Source: Thuidium tamariscinum (lineage: Eukaryota; Streptophyta; Bryopsida; Hypnales; Thuidiaceae). From it: DNA of 64,000 nucleotides. The DNA lies in contig OX344754.2 in assembly GCA_947034885.2 (NCBI GenBank), forward strand, positions 14,712,501 through 14,776,500, read 5' to 3'. Below are positions 13,190 through 24,309 of this stretch, piece after piece (positions within the stretch are counted from its first letter, which is position 1; the number at the start of each line of letters is the position of its first letter). Below the pieces are notes generated by a model. That model worked only from the letters and a program-made list of their open reading frames with translations, was not told the DNA's origin and searched no databases. Made by a program: the position numbers and the translations under genes.

Positions 13190-14025
13190 TTTGTAGGGAT
13201 CTAAAAACAATCAAAATTGCCATTCCTTTTATAAAATACAAATTTTTAGGAAAAAAAATTCATTTCTAAAAATATGATTTGAACCAAATTCATTTAAAAA
13301 TGTATAGGAGAAGTTTCAATAACTTTGTTTATATACATTGTAAGATAGTTGATTCTAAAGTGAAGATATTTGCGTAGCCAAACTAGTTTATAAGGCTTTG
13401 AAGCTTCTTAATTTAATTTTTTTAATAGAAAATTTGAATTTATAAATTTGTATGTTGAAGAGTTGAATTAAGAGTCCAAGGAAAAAAATTAATTTGAGAT
13501 TCATTCTTTAAGAAATCCTTAAGTAGAACTAGATACGAGATAGAATAAAAAACTAAGTTGTCAATAGTTCAAAGATGGGTATGAAACACATTAATTCCAA
13601 ATAGAAATATATTTCTACTTCAACAAAATTCCAATCTATTTTATTAAGAATCGTAAAATTTGAAAAAAAATTGATATTTTATATTTTTTAAAGGCATGTT
13701 TAAGTTATCTATAATACAAAATTCTTTATAACTTTCTCATCACCTATCCAAATATAATTAATCAAATCATTCCATTTTGAAAAAATTATTTTGAATTTCT
13801 TTTTGTTACTTGAAGTTGAGCATTTTGAACTTAATGTGGCATATTCTTTGTTCTTGGTTGTTGATTGGAATAAGAAAAATTGTCTTCCTAGAGAGCTAAT
13901 TTATTCTTTTATCTTCTAAAAAGTATTTTGAAACAACATGCTAGAAATTGAGATCATAAAAACTTACCCAAACTTTCATTTGTCTCCTAAGGGAAAACTT
14001 GATATTTGTGTTTAGGGGTTAAAAA
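13190..14025 (+). repeat. Family B repeat, copy B3
   Basis: It matches the middle and end of the full-length copy at 34.5 kb (AAATTGAGCT/AAGAGTCCAAGG-type block, AAACTAAGTTGTCAATAG) and ends in TTTAGGGGTTAA. That is the terminal motif of family B. Its left end is not clear. Non-coding. Confidence 0.5.
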
Positions 14026-14348
14026 AACACTGACATTTTGAGTTTCCCTTGTTTAAAATATACTCTAAAACAATAGATAGAACATTTTACATGGCACCCA
14101 TTTTTTTTCAAACAAATTTTTGCTAAAAAGTAATACAAATTTTTTTTGTAGAAAATATTTGGTGAGATATTCTTCCTTCTTGTAATGGATGAAATTGCAA
14201 ATGATACCAAATCTTGATATGATATTCTCTTCTTTTGAATGAATGTACACTCTTTTGGATGAATAGAAAATTCATCCATACATTGTAAATTTCATCCATT
14301 TTGTGGATGTAAGTACAAAAAAGGACTCTCATCAATCTCGCTAGTGTC

Positions 14349-14365
14349 AAAAGATGACTACAATG
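14349..14365. repeat. LINE target-site duplication, left copy
   Basis: AAAAGATGACTACAATG, identical over 17 bases to 15,855-15,871 after the poly-A tail. The A-rich start fits nicking at a T-rich bottom-strand site, as expected for target-primed reverse transcription. Confidence 0.9.
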
Positions 14366-15804
14366 GCTCCGACATCTGGTGGGCAGTGTGGAAATCGTGG
14401 TGCCAAGTAAGACAGGGTATGAAGCTCCAAAACCCAAACAACGCTACGAAGCGACAACAAATCTTCTGGAACCCCGCCCTGCGGGACCACCAGGATTCCA
14501 TGCTGGGAAATAAGGCATATTCATTCGGCAACACATGGTCCAGAAAAGGAATCCAAAAAATCCAGGACTTATGGGACGAAGCTGCACAAACGTGGAAAAG
14601 TGACCTCGAACTACGCAGGCTAATTGGCAATAGCTTCATCCAGCTACGGAAGACGGAAATCCTCAATGCAATCCCTAATCCATGGCCCACCAGACAAACC
14701 ACGCCGCTAAAGAATTTTGACTGGGTCTTGGAGGACAATGATCAGGCAACGCCCGCCCTCTTCCAACTACAAGGCCCCCAGAAAGGTAAACGATTCTATC
14801 CCCTACACTCTCGGTTCTACAGATGCGAAGCACAGGAGGAATTATGGAACCTGGAGGGAAAGGTTCTCAAGCGGGCCCGAGTCATCACGACAAGCGGAGA
14901 ACTAACATCAACAACAATTAACCCTAGTGAAAAATTTGGCGGCACAATCTGGTTGGAGGGCGCAGTGGAGAATCTCGATTTCGACCCTGGAAAATGGCTC
15001 TGGCAAAAGAAGGACGGGAAACCGAAGGAATTCTTTAATTACTCTACTCAACTGGGCTACCAGATCATCCTCAACCAGAAGGCATCACCCACACGCGCAC
15101 AAAAGAAACTGGAGCAGCTAAACTTGACCCCACAAGAAATTGGAAGCGCAATTCGAATCATCTGGGATAAGAGAAGACCTGCCAAACTACAATTTTTTCT
15201 ATGGCTTACAAATTCCGAAGGGCTCCCCACCGCCAATTGGAGCGCCAAAATGGGATTCTCTCCCCTGTGCCGCAGCTGCAACCTCCAGTGCGTGGAAACC
15301 ACGGAACATCTCATGTACGCGTGTAGGACGGCGAGAAAGGTATGGCACAGCTTTCGACGCATCCGCAGCGCGCTTGATCAGAATGACACCCCCTCATGGA
15401 AGGAAGTTGTTACCAGTATCACCCCCGGCACTTACGGCGACAATGGGAATTACACTCCCGCCACGAGCAATATCAACATTGCCAGCGACACCCTTCGCTC
15501 GGCAATCCTTTGGCACATATGGTGTGCCAGGAACAGATTGGTCTTCGAAAACCAACAAATTGACTCCAAGGAAATTAGGACCCTCGCGTGGCGTGACACG
15601 ATTGTGGTGGGCATGGCCCACAGGAGCCACATCCTATCCTATTACAGCTCTTGCAGTGAAGATAGACAGAATCTCATTAGTCAGGAGTTTCGTAACACTT
15701 GGTGTAAAAATGAGATCTTCTGCTCTGGCTCTCTCCACAAGCCTGAGTGGCACCTCTCTCTCAGTCTTCCACCTAGGCTGTCCTTCCTGCGTGAGCCGGA
15801 TTGA
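14366..15804 (+). pseudogene. LINE polymerase C-terminal fragment, zf-RVT domain
   Basis: About 479 residues of a plant LINE ORF2 C-terminus remain open up to TGA. The last-third hallmark of this class, the zinc-binding domain found next to reverse transcriptases (zf-RVT), is clear. It reads IIWDKRRPAKLQFFLWL, then PLCRSCN, then TEHLMYAC, giving a CCHC set. The four residues are encoded at 15,268-15,270, 15,277-15,279, 15,307-15,309 and 15,322-15,324. It is followed by a tryptophan-rich ILWHIWCARNRLVFE segment, which is also typical. Upstream, the DFDPGKWLWQKKDGK stretch fits the region between RT and zf-RVT. The frame runs back into the flanking target duplication, so the apparent GTG start at 14,344 is not a real start. 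Other long frames over this interval, on both strands, are shadows. Confidence 0.88.
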
Positions 15805-15858
15805 TTGTATTCCTCTTTTGGTTTTTAATGGTCACCCTCGTTTTCCAAAAAAAAAAAA
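14366..15858 (+). mobile_element. 5'-truncated non-LTR retrotransposon (LINE)
   Basis: It starts abruptly after the left target duplication and ends in a poly-A tail (15,847-15,858) overlapping the right duplication. GC content is clearly above the flanks, and the whole remaining coding region is one open frame, so the insertion looks young. Everything upstream of the C-terminal third of the polymerase ORF (endonuclease and RT core) is missing, so it cannot move on its own. Confidence 0.92.
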
Positions 15859-15871
15859 GATGACTACAATG

Positions 15872-16103
15872 TAAACCAACCCTTTTTTTTCTTTTTGAGA
15901 AAGTGCCAAGATGGCAATCACTTCAAATTTGGAAAAGCATTGTATTTCTACATTCATCCATCTTTTGGACTTAAAAATACTTTTCCATCATATTCATACA
16001 CTTTTTCATCCAAATTTGGCGACTTCATCCATATTTCAAAGACAATTGAAAAAATTCTGGCGAAAGAAGATTACTTTTATCTGGCAGAAAAAAAACATTT
16101 ATT
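15872..16103. repeat. TTCATCCA-rich segment of the host element
   Basis: Several copies of TTCATCCA/TTTTTCATCC continue the same motif seen left of the LINE at 14.22-14.31 kb. They are part of the element the LINE entered. Confidence 0.45.
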
Positions 16104-17450
16104 TTGAGATGGTACTATCTGGCCCCATGGTGCCCAAAAAAAAGGGTTGGTGTAACTATAAAGTTTTCCCACAGCTTCCACTCTTGGGCGGTTGGGAGCA
16201 TGAAATTCTCTCCGTTTTCGAAGAGCATCCTGCCGTTATCCAACTGGCGGACGTCGGGGTCTTGGGGACGGCGGGAGCCATGTGCAATTCTATCCATTTT
16301 CTTCTCATCTCCTGCGTCATTGATTTCCATCCAAGGAGCATGCAAACCAAAAGTCAGGGAAGAAAAAACAATAAAAGCGGAGTGCCGGCGGCGCTCGCGC
16401 GCGCGAATCGAGGAAGCATGCTGCTGCTGGAGGCGTATCAACATGCTGCTCCAATTTGTGAGGAATAGGAGGGCAGCCAATGGAAGGGTTGCCGTGTCCC
16501 ACAGTTTCCAAGCTTGCAAAGAAAGTCGAAGGTCTGCTGTTTGTCGTGAGTCGTGCCTTGTCGTCTCTTCAGAGACTCAGCTCGGGGAGAATTTCTGCCA
16601 GTGGAAGCCTGAAAGGGCGATGGATAATACAATACTAATAAATTTTGCGATTTCCAGACAATGAAACATTGACTTTTGGTTTTATAACTCATTATTTAAT
16701 TGATCGCTGCCCCCGCCCCGTACTAACAAGCCCCTTCTGAAGTTGTGGGGTCCAAGTGTCGATCCAACACTTGTTACCATAACTATTTGCTTGGACTGCG
16801 TGCGGAGAGTCTGGAGGTGAGTGCTCGTTTTTGTTTTTGTTTTCTGAACAAATGGGAAGACCCATTGCATTACAGGAAAACACGATGCAAAGCAGCCAAG
16901 CCAAACCGCTGGACAGTGAAGAGATAACGAGCCAAAGAAAAGGAAAGAAGATCAACGATCAAGCGAAATAAAATTACAGAGGGAGGACCCTTCTTAATCC
17001 AGCCGATTCTATCTCCTTCCCGAGTGGCAGGAATCGAAGATATCACCCAACGTTTATCGAAGTGCTCCCAAATGGCAGCTGCTTGCTGAGGTCGAGGTTT
17101 GATCGCCTTGACAGCCTTCATCTGGGTGGCAGCACGTCCTGCATCAAGCAACGCTTCTGTAGAAATAAGTTTCAGAAACCCCATCCACCCACAGTCCCGT
17201 ACCACCCACGTTCGATTCTGGCTGTCATTACGGCGGAGTTGGAACTCTCCAAGAATCTGGGCAAACTGTTGCAACGAAACTGGGGTGAGAGGCTAAGAAT
17301 ATTCGACGAAACTGGGGGCAGAGCAGATTCGACTGTGCTGCACCAGGAAGGCAGAAACCCGGATACCGGGAGAATGGGCCCCAAAACGGCGGGGAGAACG
17401 GACTCCAATGACGACTGTCTGGAGACGAGACCCTGAGTGGCTCCTTCTGT
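16104..17450. other. GC-rich insert of unknown origin
   Basis: It is about half GC in a one-third GC setting, with abrupt edges. A decayed AT-richer relative covers about 45.2-46.06 kb: shared AGCATGAAATT-like, GTCAAAGAAAGTCGAAG and CTGTTTGTCGTGA blocks. A fragment at about 49.66-49.75 kb shares GGTCCAAGTGTC and CGTGGAGAGT blocks. Open frames exist on both strands, for example - strand 17,274-16,870, where WVVRDCGWMGFLKLISTEAL is the most protein-like stretch. None has a recognised domain and the frames are interrupted. The contrast suggests a younger copy of a repeat whose older copies have drifted to AT. It could also be a retrocopy. Confidence 0.4.
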
Positions 17451-17484
17451 TTGTTTCTGTTTTAAGTTCCGTCTTTTTTTTAAT

Positions 17485-18360
17485 TAGGAGTAGTCACACC
17501 TTCTTCAATGCACAAATTTTTTATGAAGAATGAGAAAAAAGAGGAGCATATGGGGAGCCTCAATTCATGAAGAATGAGAAAAAAGAGGAGCGTATGGGGA
17601 GCCTCAATTCATGAAGAATGAAAAAAAAGAGGAGCCAAAGTAGGGAGCCTAATTTTAGGAAAGTGTGGCACTCCTTTCCATGAGTGGAGAATGGAGGGTG
17701 CATTGAACTCAAAGTCACTAAATTCATAGACACCAAAAACCATGTAAAAGCAACAACACTATAGAAAGAACCAATGAGAAGAAGTAATTAGGAGGTAGCA
17801 CAACATAAAGAACCAACAAAAAAAAAAGCAAAGAAGTAGCAAAGCAAAATATTTTGAAGGTAGACATACCTTCTTTACTACCTCCCCACTCTTTGAAGAA
17901 TGAGGACAATGGTAGCTTAAGGTTGGTTTCAAGTTTGCAGTATATATTTCTTGTGTGAAGCCTTTGTGATGTCTATTATTCTCCTCTAGAGATGAATTAT
18001 GGGCATCACAAATGCTTCACACAAGAAGAATATTTTGTAATCCTACACACTTTCACCCAATATTCACTATGGTATACTCCAAGTATCCTAAGTTGTGTGC
18101 TTCTAGGTTGTTTGCGCATTTATTGCATTTTGCACATTTGTAGTGCATTGCATGTTTGAATTCACTTTTGCACCTTGAGTTTTATGCAATCAAGAGCTTT
18201 GAAATTTCTGATGGTAAATCTAATTGTACATTCTCCATTCTCCAAACAACACAAAAAGGGGGGGGGTACACCTCCTTCATGATTTTTGGCTCCCCATTGG
18301 CTCTTAATTCTCTCATTTTTCAAAGAATGAACATGTAGTGAAGAAGGTGTGACTACCCTA
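17485..18360. mobile_element. TIR element with GTCACACCTTCTTC ends
   Basis: The left end AGTAGTCACACCTTCTTCA is matched by TGAAGAAGGTGTGACTACC at the right. It is about 876 bp with no transposase. Inside are a 44-bp tandem array and two further inverted pairs (around 17,945-18,035 and 18,372-18,431, the second just outside). Related GTCACACTTCTTC sequence marks the right edge of the enclosing element near 18.8 kb. Confidence 0.65.
17523..17652 (+). repeat. 44-bp tandem repeat, about 3 copies
   Basis: Units begin ATGAAGAATGA at 17,523, 17,567 and 17,611. Each has an A run, GAGGAGC and GGGGAGCCT. The first two are nearly identical and the third is diverged. Confidence 0.85.
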
Positions 18361-18812
18361 CTTATTTTGCAAAAGCTTCTTCACGTCCATTATTGACACC
18401 TATAGAAGAGAATAATGGATGTGGAGAAGCTTTCAAATGTAGAACAAGTATATTCTTCTGTTGAAAGCTAACCAAAATCCAATCCTTAACCACTTCATTG
18501 CCATTCTTTAAAGACTGCTTGAGTAATGAAGAAGAAATGACTATTATATACATAATGTAGAAAGTGATCTTTACTATACATTAGCCCAAGGATTCTATTT
18601 ACATCCATGGAAATGGATGAAACCTGCAATATACATATAGATGAAATTTTATTTATTCATCTAAAATAGAGTGATATTGTCCCAATATTGGGTATTCTTT
18701 TGCAATTTCATCCACTCTAAAAGTGAGAATATCTTGCCTAAATATTCCCTAAAAATAAATTCCATTGCTTGTTAGTGAAAAATTGCTCAAAAAAAGTCAC
18801 ACTTCTTCTCCT

Positions 18813-19199
18813 TAACTACCAACAATGAACTTATTCTTGGCAAATATCTTACTTGATTTGACCTTTATACTACAAAAATAAACAATAAACAATGAGTGAG
18901 CATCCATAAGAAATATGAGGTTTTCAATATTTGAATGAGGTTTACTATATAAAGGTGATGATGTAGATGAGTGATAGATGGATGATCAAAATTGGATGGA
19001 TTTGTCACCTACCCTACTTGCCGATTGTAGGGTGTCTGCTGCACTTCCACCAAGAAAATAAAATCACTAAGCTTTACTCCTTGGTGACCTCTGCCTGCAT
19101 TGGATAGATTGAGTTGTCACTTAAGTACTCCTTTTTCTTTCTTTGAATCTTTCCGTCCTTTGCAAAAGAAAAATAAGGTAGAACCACCTGTAATCGATC
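18813..19199. repeat. Dispersed repeat shared with 51.84-52.08 kb
   Basis: CTTGGCAAA...TTGATTTG, AAGAAA-ATGAG, and GATGGATGATCAAAATTG(G/T)ATG blocks recur in the same order near 51.9-52.06 kb. Non-coding. Confidence 0.4.
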
Positions 19200-19800
19200 A
19201 TTTAAGATATTCGAGACATGATTTGGTGTAGTATAAGGTAAAACAAATATTTTCAGAGGTTCAAAGATAAAAATGACAGGGATTGCAACAAATTTGGTAA
19301 TTTTATCACATGAACTGAAATTACTATGAAATTTGAAAGGCCCACTAGTAGAAACCCCCGTTTAATGTGACAAGGCCTAATTTTTCTTGACGGATTTTGC
19401 TAGGCATCAAAAGTAACAACCCGTGTTTTTATGTCAGCATTGATGTTGTGTTGAACATTTTTGTTGTCATAAAAACATGGGTTGTTACTTTTGATGCCTA
19501 GCAAAATCCATTAAGAAAAATTAGGCCTTATTACATTAAATAGGGGTTTCTACTAGTGGCCAAAAGTATTGCAGACCTATAGCCAGTGTGTCGACTCTTT
19601 CAATTACAACCATAGAAGAACTCCATTCCTGTTCATTACTTCTTTCTTACTTGTTCACCAACTTTGGGACATGTGTTATAAATTTATTAGTCCCAACCTT
19701 GATAAAGAAAAAAATACACATTCCAAGCTTTGGTTGGAAATTTGTTCTAGCCTTACTGAAAATAAATGAAGTCTACAGGTTGGAGATGGGGTGTTGATTG
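19200..19800 (+). repeat. Family J repeat, copy J1
   Basis: It shares TTGGTAATTTTATC, AAATTACTATGAA, then ACTTTCTTACTTGTTCAC-type and CCTTGA-AAAG blocks with 20,600-20,960 and, inverted, with 63,390-63,710. This copy is split by a CACTA-type MITE. Confidence 0.6.
19343..19558. mobile_element. CACTA-type foldback MITE with GCC target duplication
   Basis: The ends read CACTAGTAGAAACCCC and its reverse complement. The two halves pair along nearly their whole length (CCTAATTTTTCTTGA-GGATTTTGC, AAAAGTAACAACCC) around a short loop. The flanking GCC (19,340-19,342 and 19,559-19,561) is the 3-bp duplication expected for CACTA elements. The undisrupted relative at about 20,735-20,745 acts as an empty site. 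Non-coding. Confidence 0.88.
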
Positions 19801-20599
19801 CTTATGGGTGGTTCTACCTCAACCTTGAACCAACTAGCTTGTACTAGGACTCAATATTAATTAAGTTCAATCCTTTGGGCCCTGGCGAGAACCCTATTTC
19901 TAGCAATTGTTCTTTTTTTGGGAAACAAATAGACAATTTTCATTGATAAAGGAAACAATACATCAAACCAAGGGAAGACCCCGGCAAAGCAATTTTTTTG
20001 TGTTTTGTAAGTAAAAACTAAAGCCACAAGAAGCACGGATAGACACAGAAAGCCTGAATCATGTCGACTTGGGGTGAGTCAAACTCCACTCTATCATTGG
20101 AAAAAAAAAACTCATTTGAAGTCAAAGAACTGTAGAAGATCTCCACTTTCTACTCCTAAATTTGAAGATAAATGATTGCATTTCCGTCCTACATAGGAGA
20201 ATCTCTTGTCATTCATCAGACCATTTTGGTCCATAGCATCCTTACAGGGTTAAAGCATGATGTATACAAAAAATCATGATGAGACTAAGCTCTCCGCAAA
20301 TTGTTCTCTATAGATGAAGCTATCTACAAATTCATTGCCAAATAATGTCTAGAGTCTTATAATTCCAATCATTTAAAAATTACTTTCATACTCACTGCTT
20401 GCTTTCTTGCTTGCTACTTAGGGACGTGTGCTATAACCATTTTAGTCATAACCTTGAAAAAAATATGATCCAAGTTTAAGTTCTAACTTAAGGTTGGAAA
20501 TAGCCACCCTACACGTTGGCTACTAGGTGTAGATGGCAATTGGTGCCTCAACCTTATGTGTCAATGGTATTGCAAGGGTATATGGTAGAGGGAATGAGG
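19801..20599. repeat. Decayed repeats, including family L copy 1
   Basis: About 20,000-20,290 resembles 23,860-24,140 and 48,280-48,540 (GACCATTTTGGT--GCATCCTTA-AGGGTT). About 20,370-20,560 carries a further weak family J fragment. A T-run at 19,913 followed by AAACAAATAGACAATTTTC looks like the end of an old retroelement, but no domain survives. Confidence 0.4.
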
Positions 20600-20960
20600 G
20601 ACCCATAACCGATAAAATAAGCACATCTAAACTTGATTTGGGGTAGTACAAGGCAAAGCAATTATTTTGCAAAAATAATGGGAATTGCAAAAAAAATTGG
20701 TAATTTTATCTCTTGAATTGAAATTACTATGAATTTAAAAAGTCAAAAATTAGGCTTGATCCATAACTAGCATCTAGAATCATCCAATTATAATGATTCA
20801 ATAACTACTTTCCTATTCACTACTTCATATTTCTAAGTTCACTTATATATCATTAATTTATTAGTCCAAACCTTGAAAAAGTGCAGAAACATGCATTCTA
20901 AGTAAAAAAATGAAAATCCATTTCAATTGTAGTTGAAAATAGGGTACTTTATTGAATGTT
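20600..20960 (+). repeat. Family J repeat, copy J2 (unfilled site)
   Basis: It is collinear with J1 but without the MITE, so it gives the pre-insertion arrangement of that site. Confidence 0.55.
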
Positions 20961-21109
20961 GATGGGGTATTAGTTAGTAAGAGCATCTCCACGGCTAATT
21001 GAGAATTGGAACCAAGGATTAGGCCGTTTGTAGTGGTCTCCAATTATAGCTAGTCTATATGGTAATGATTTACCCCACAACAAAATGGTGTAGGCAACTC
21101 TCTACGGTT

Positions 21110-21270
21110 GCTAGTATGTGAGCATAGAAGTGTGAGCTTATGAGCCTCAAAAATGATGCACCTATAGTATAGGTGCTTATACCATAGAAACCTTCTATGA
21201 TAAGAACATATTTATACTATAGGTATTTATATTATAGGTATTTTTACTATAAACACCTTCAAAGGTGGTA

Positions 21271-21322
<52 letters not shown>

Positions 21323-21361
21323 GAAGCTCACATGCTCGCATATTTATGCTCACACACTAGC
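21110..21361. mobile_element. TIR element, family H, copy H1
   Basis: Ends GCTAGTATGTGAGCATA and TATGCTCACACACTAGC. A (TA)n array (21,271-21,319) lies inside. Both flanks carry GGCAACTCTCTA (21,093 and 21,369), a possible long target duplication or older repeat. A larger relative lies at 50.70-51.51 kb. Non-coding. Confidence 0.6.
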
Positions 21362-21756
21362 ATCGTTGGGCAACTCTCTAAGAGGGCTAAACACTATTAC
21401 TCAAGAATCCAATTTATTTTTTCTTAATTGTAAACCAAAAAGAAATTTGTTTTTATTCTTTGAGATCTCAATCTTCTTATTTGAGGAGTTTTCCAATTAC
21501 TCTAACTTTGCTATAGAACAAGGCTCACTATATTTACATAAGGTAGAGGGAGGTGTTTCAAGCCCTCAAGGGAGGAAGTGAGTCGTAGGGGTGTTGACGT
21601 GTGATCAAATAATAGGGTGCAAAAAAAAAAAGTATAAAAATTAGAATTTATTTATTTATACTATAGGGTATAAAAATGCTCGTTGTTGACTTCAAACTAC
21701 CATAGGGTATAGAAAAATAGGTCCCATTAGCCAAAAATTAGGCCTAGGATACCCCC
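21362..21756. other. No gene seen
   Basis: AT-rich sequence with a short unsupported frame. Confidence 0.4.
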
Positions 21757-21925
<169 letters not shown>

Positions 21926-23859
21926 CCTACTAAAAGTCCTAATTAGGGTTGCCTTTTAAGTGGCATATTCTAATAGTTCAATATTTAGTGTACAACCAAG
22001 ATGTTTAGGGGCTACTAGTGGCCGTTAGATTGTTGATCGCCTGATTTGGCAGTTAAAGGTATTTAGTATTCAAGACCATTGAATTGTAACCTGTTGTCAA
22101 TTGTGAGTTGTGACTTTTAGTCCCTTGGGACCTGTAACCCTTGTTCTAGGCCTTTACACTATGTCTTTTCCTACTAGGGTTTGTGATTGTATTGACGTGA
22201 TTATGTTGCCTTTCTGTGATTGAACTGCAATCAAGCAATTCTGATAGTGCAACTTCTAGATTGATTAAACCTAAATTTAATGATGTACTACTGAAAAGAA
22301 GAGTAAGAAAAAAATTCTCCTAATCTTAATTGTTGGGTGTAGAGTAAAATAAAGTAAAGTCATATATGATTTTGATGGTGTTTTGTTCTAGAGATAGTGA
22401 GAAGTTTATTGGTGAATGGAAGTTCTACATGTGAGAATATTTAATGTTCTCTTGCAACCTCTTAAATTTGCCCTAAATATGAGTTTGGTTAAGCGGTCCT
22501 ATTTTGAGTCTATAGCAATCTATATCCTTAATTTTTTACACATTGACCCCCCAAAGCCTTAGATAGGATAAAAATGGATTCATTTTGAGCTTTTTGAACT
22601 TGTGTTGCATGCTATCGATGTTTTGTACTACAAAGTTTTATGTTTTTCTTTGCCATCTTTATGAATCCAAGTGTGTTTGTATTACAATGTAGGTGGGAAG
22701 AGTTCATTTTTGTCATTTATGAAAGAGTGTGATTCATTTTTGGGTGTAGCTAAATTACAATGGTGTATGTTTTGGCCTTAGTTGTAGAAGTTTAGTTTTC
22801 TTAGTATGTCTTGAACTTGTACAAACTTTGTATGACATGCACATTTTTTTTCACTCTTTGTGTTTATAAATACAATATAGACATTCTATTTTGTACTATT
22901 GTTACATTCTTCTATGATATTTCATAGTATCATTTCATATAAGCATAATTGTATAATTGTGTGTGTATTTTGCTTTTATCTTTTTGGTACTTAAAAGAAT
23001 TTCAGTATAAACAAAAAATGTGGCAATGAATGTATTGAAAAAATATATATGAACTACTATAGCATATGATTTAGTCATGGCATTTGGAAAAATAACTAAC
23101 TCAAGCCCCCTATTTATTGCCCCAAATTCAAAAATTAAATAATCATAGCATACCTAAATTTTTTTAAATATAATATCCCCCCCCCCCTCCCAAGCCCAAG
23201 CCATGTAGGATATATGAGTTTGAACTAGTAGGAGTTTCTACTAGTTCAAGTCCATATATCCCATATGGGTCGGGAGACCTTCTCCTACTCTGAAAAGATA
23301 TAGTAACTTCCACTACTCACTTAAAAATTCAAACTAAGATGAATCTAATTTTTCATCTTCTTTTTGAGATAAGAAAAGTTTTATCTTCTATAGATGAAAT
23401 TTCTTGTAAGCATTTCATTTCTTTTTTAAAATTGTAATTGGATGGTTAGTTAGGGTTCTATACCGCGATATTGGGGTTTAAAGTACAATCAACCTTCTTG
23501 CCAAGCCATGGACAAGGTTCAACATTTGGCCATTTGGTCATCCAATATAGTTGTAGTTGGCTTCTTTTTAACCCAAGCCTTATTTGCCATGGGGCAATAA
23601 CTATGACTTGACCCACTCTAATACCTAGTTTGCATCTTTGGTAGTGTAGCCGTCAAGATGCTCTAATAGGTCCTACCATACTACTCACTTTTAGTACAAT
23701 AGAACCCAATAGGGCTAGGATTGGATTGACTTTTTTTAATACAAATAAAGAAGGACCTTTACTATAGAACAAAGAATACAAGCACCTTGTTGGAAGTCAC
23801 TTAGGCATATTAAAAAATGATTAATGAGTTAGAAGCTGTAATAAGTAAAGATTGGATTG
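21926..23859. other. AT-rich stretch without a gene
   Basis: Contains an 11-C tract at 23,177-23,187 and the hairpin at 23,208-23,261. No coding pattern is visible. Confidence 0.45.
23208..23261. repeat. Short hairpin, 24-bp arms
   Basis: The left arm GGATATATGAGTTTGAACTA(GTAG) pairs with the right arm with about three mismatches across a 6-base loop GAGTTT. Weaker pairing continues outward (CTCCC...GGGAG). It may be a tiny MITE or a structured RNA; expression is unknown. Confidence 0.6.
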
Positions 23860-24140
23860 ACTTTTACATTGGATAGGTTATAGCATTAAGGAGGGTTAAC
23901 CCTATAAGGACAAGGTGGTCTCTGTAGAAATCATCATTTTTGCAATAGTGCAAATCACCTACTTTAAAAAATTCAAAAGTAATCCTTGAAGACCAAACTA
24001 CTATTCATGATGTCTTCCTCTTTACGCAAAATTCCAAGGATGAACAATTGTAGTTTTGTCTTACATGAAAGAATTCTCTATCATCCATTGGACCATTCTG
24101 GTTTGCAACATCCTTATAGGGTTTAGGATGTTTGTTGAGG
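23860..24140 (+). repeat. Family L repeat, copy L2
   Basis: Collinear with 20.0-20.29 kb and 48.28-48.54 kb (GTAGAAATCATC, AAAATTCCAA, CATTGGACCATTCTGGTTTG). Non-coding relic. Confidence 0.45.
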
Positions 24141-24309
24141 ATGAATCCATAATCCATCAATCAATATTACATTAGAGAGGTCCTACTAAAAGAAAGAAGT
24201 GGCAGTGGCCATTGGGCAAATTTTTTTTTTTGAAACAAACAAAACAAAATTTCATTGCCAGGAAAGATTATAATACAACCAGCCTTGAATCCATCAAACT
24301 TGTAGACTT

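Larger units (their letters stand above)
14091..18812. mobile_element. Composite element with long inverted ends
   Basis: About 180-240 bases at the left (about 14,091-14,330) are the imperfect reverse complement of the right end (about 18,555-18,812). The core is AATATTTGG-GAGATATTCT, then GGATGAAATTGCAAA, then several TTCATCCA motifs. Long TIRs of this size are typical of Mutator-like elements, but no MULE transposase is present and no 9-bp target duplication could be fixed. The interior holds a LINE, a GC-rich block and a smaller TIR element, so this is a nested structure. Confidence 0.5.

Noticed and set aside
14344-14365. GTG start of the LINE frame
   Set aside because: It lies in the flanking DNA and target duplication, so the element is 5'-truncated and has no own start.
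15140-15874. 244-codon second frame inside the LINE, and several minus-strand frames
   Set aside because: They overlap the zf-RVT frame, which alone has family motifs; the others reflect higher GC.
16115-16519. 134-codon minus-strand frame
   Set aside because: It is unlike any domain and not preserved in the 45 kb relative.
24225-24300. Possible LTR or poly-T primed retroelement end
   Set aside because: No matching LTR, primer-binding site or coding remnant was found.
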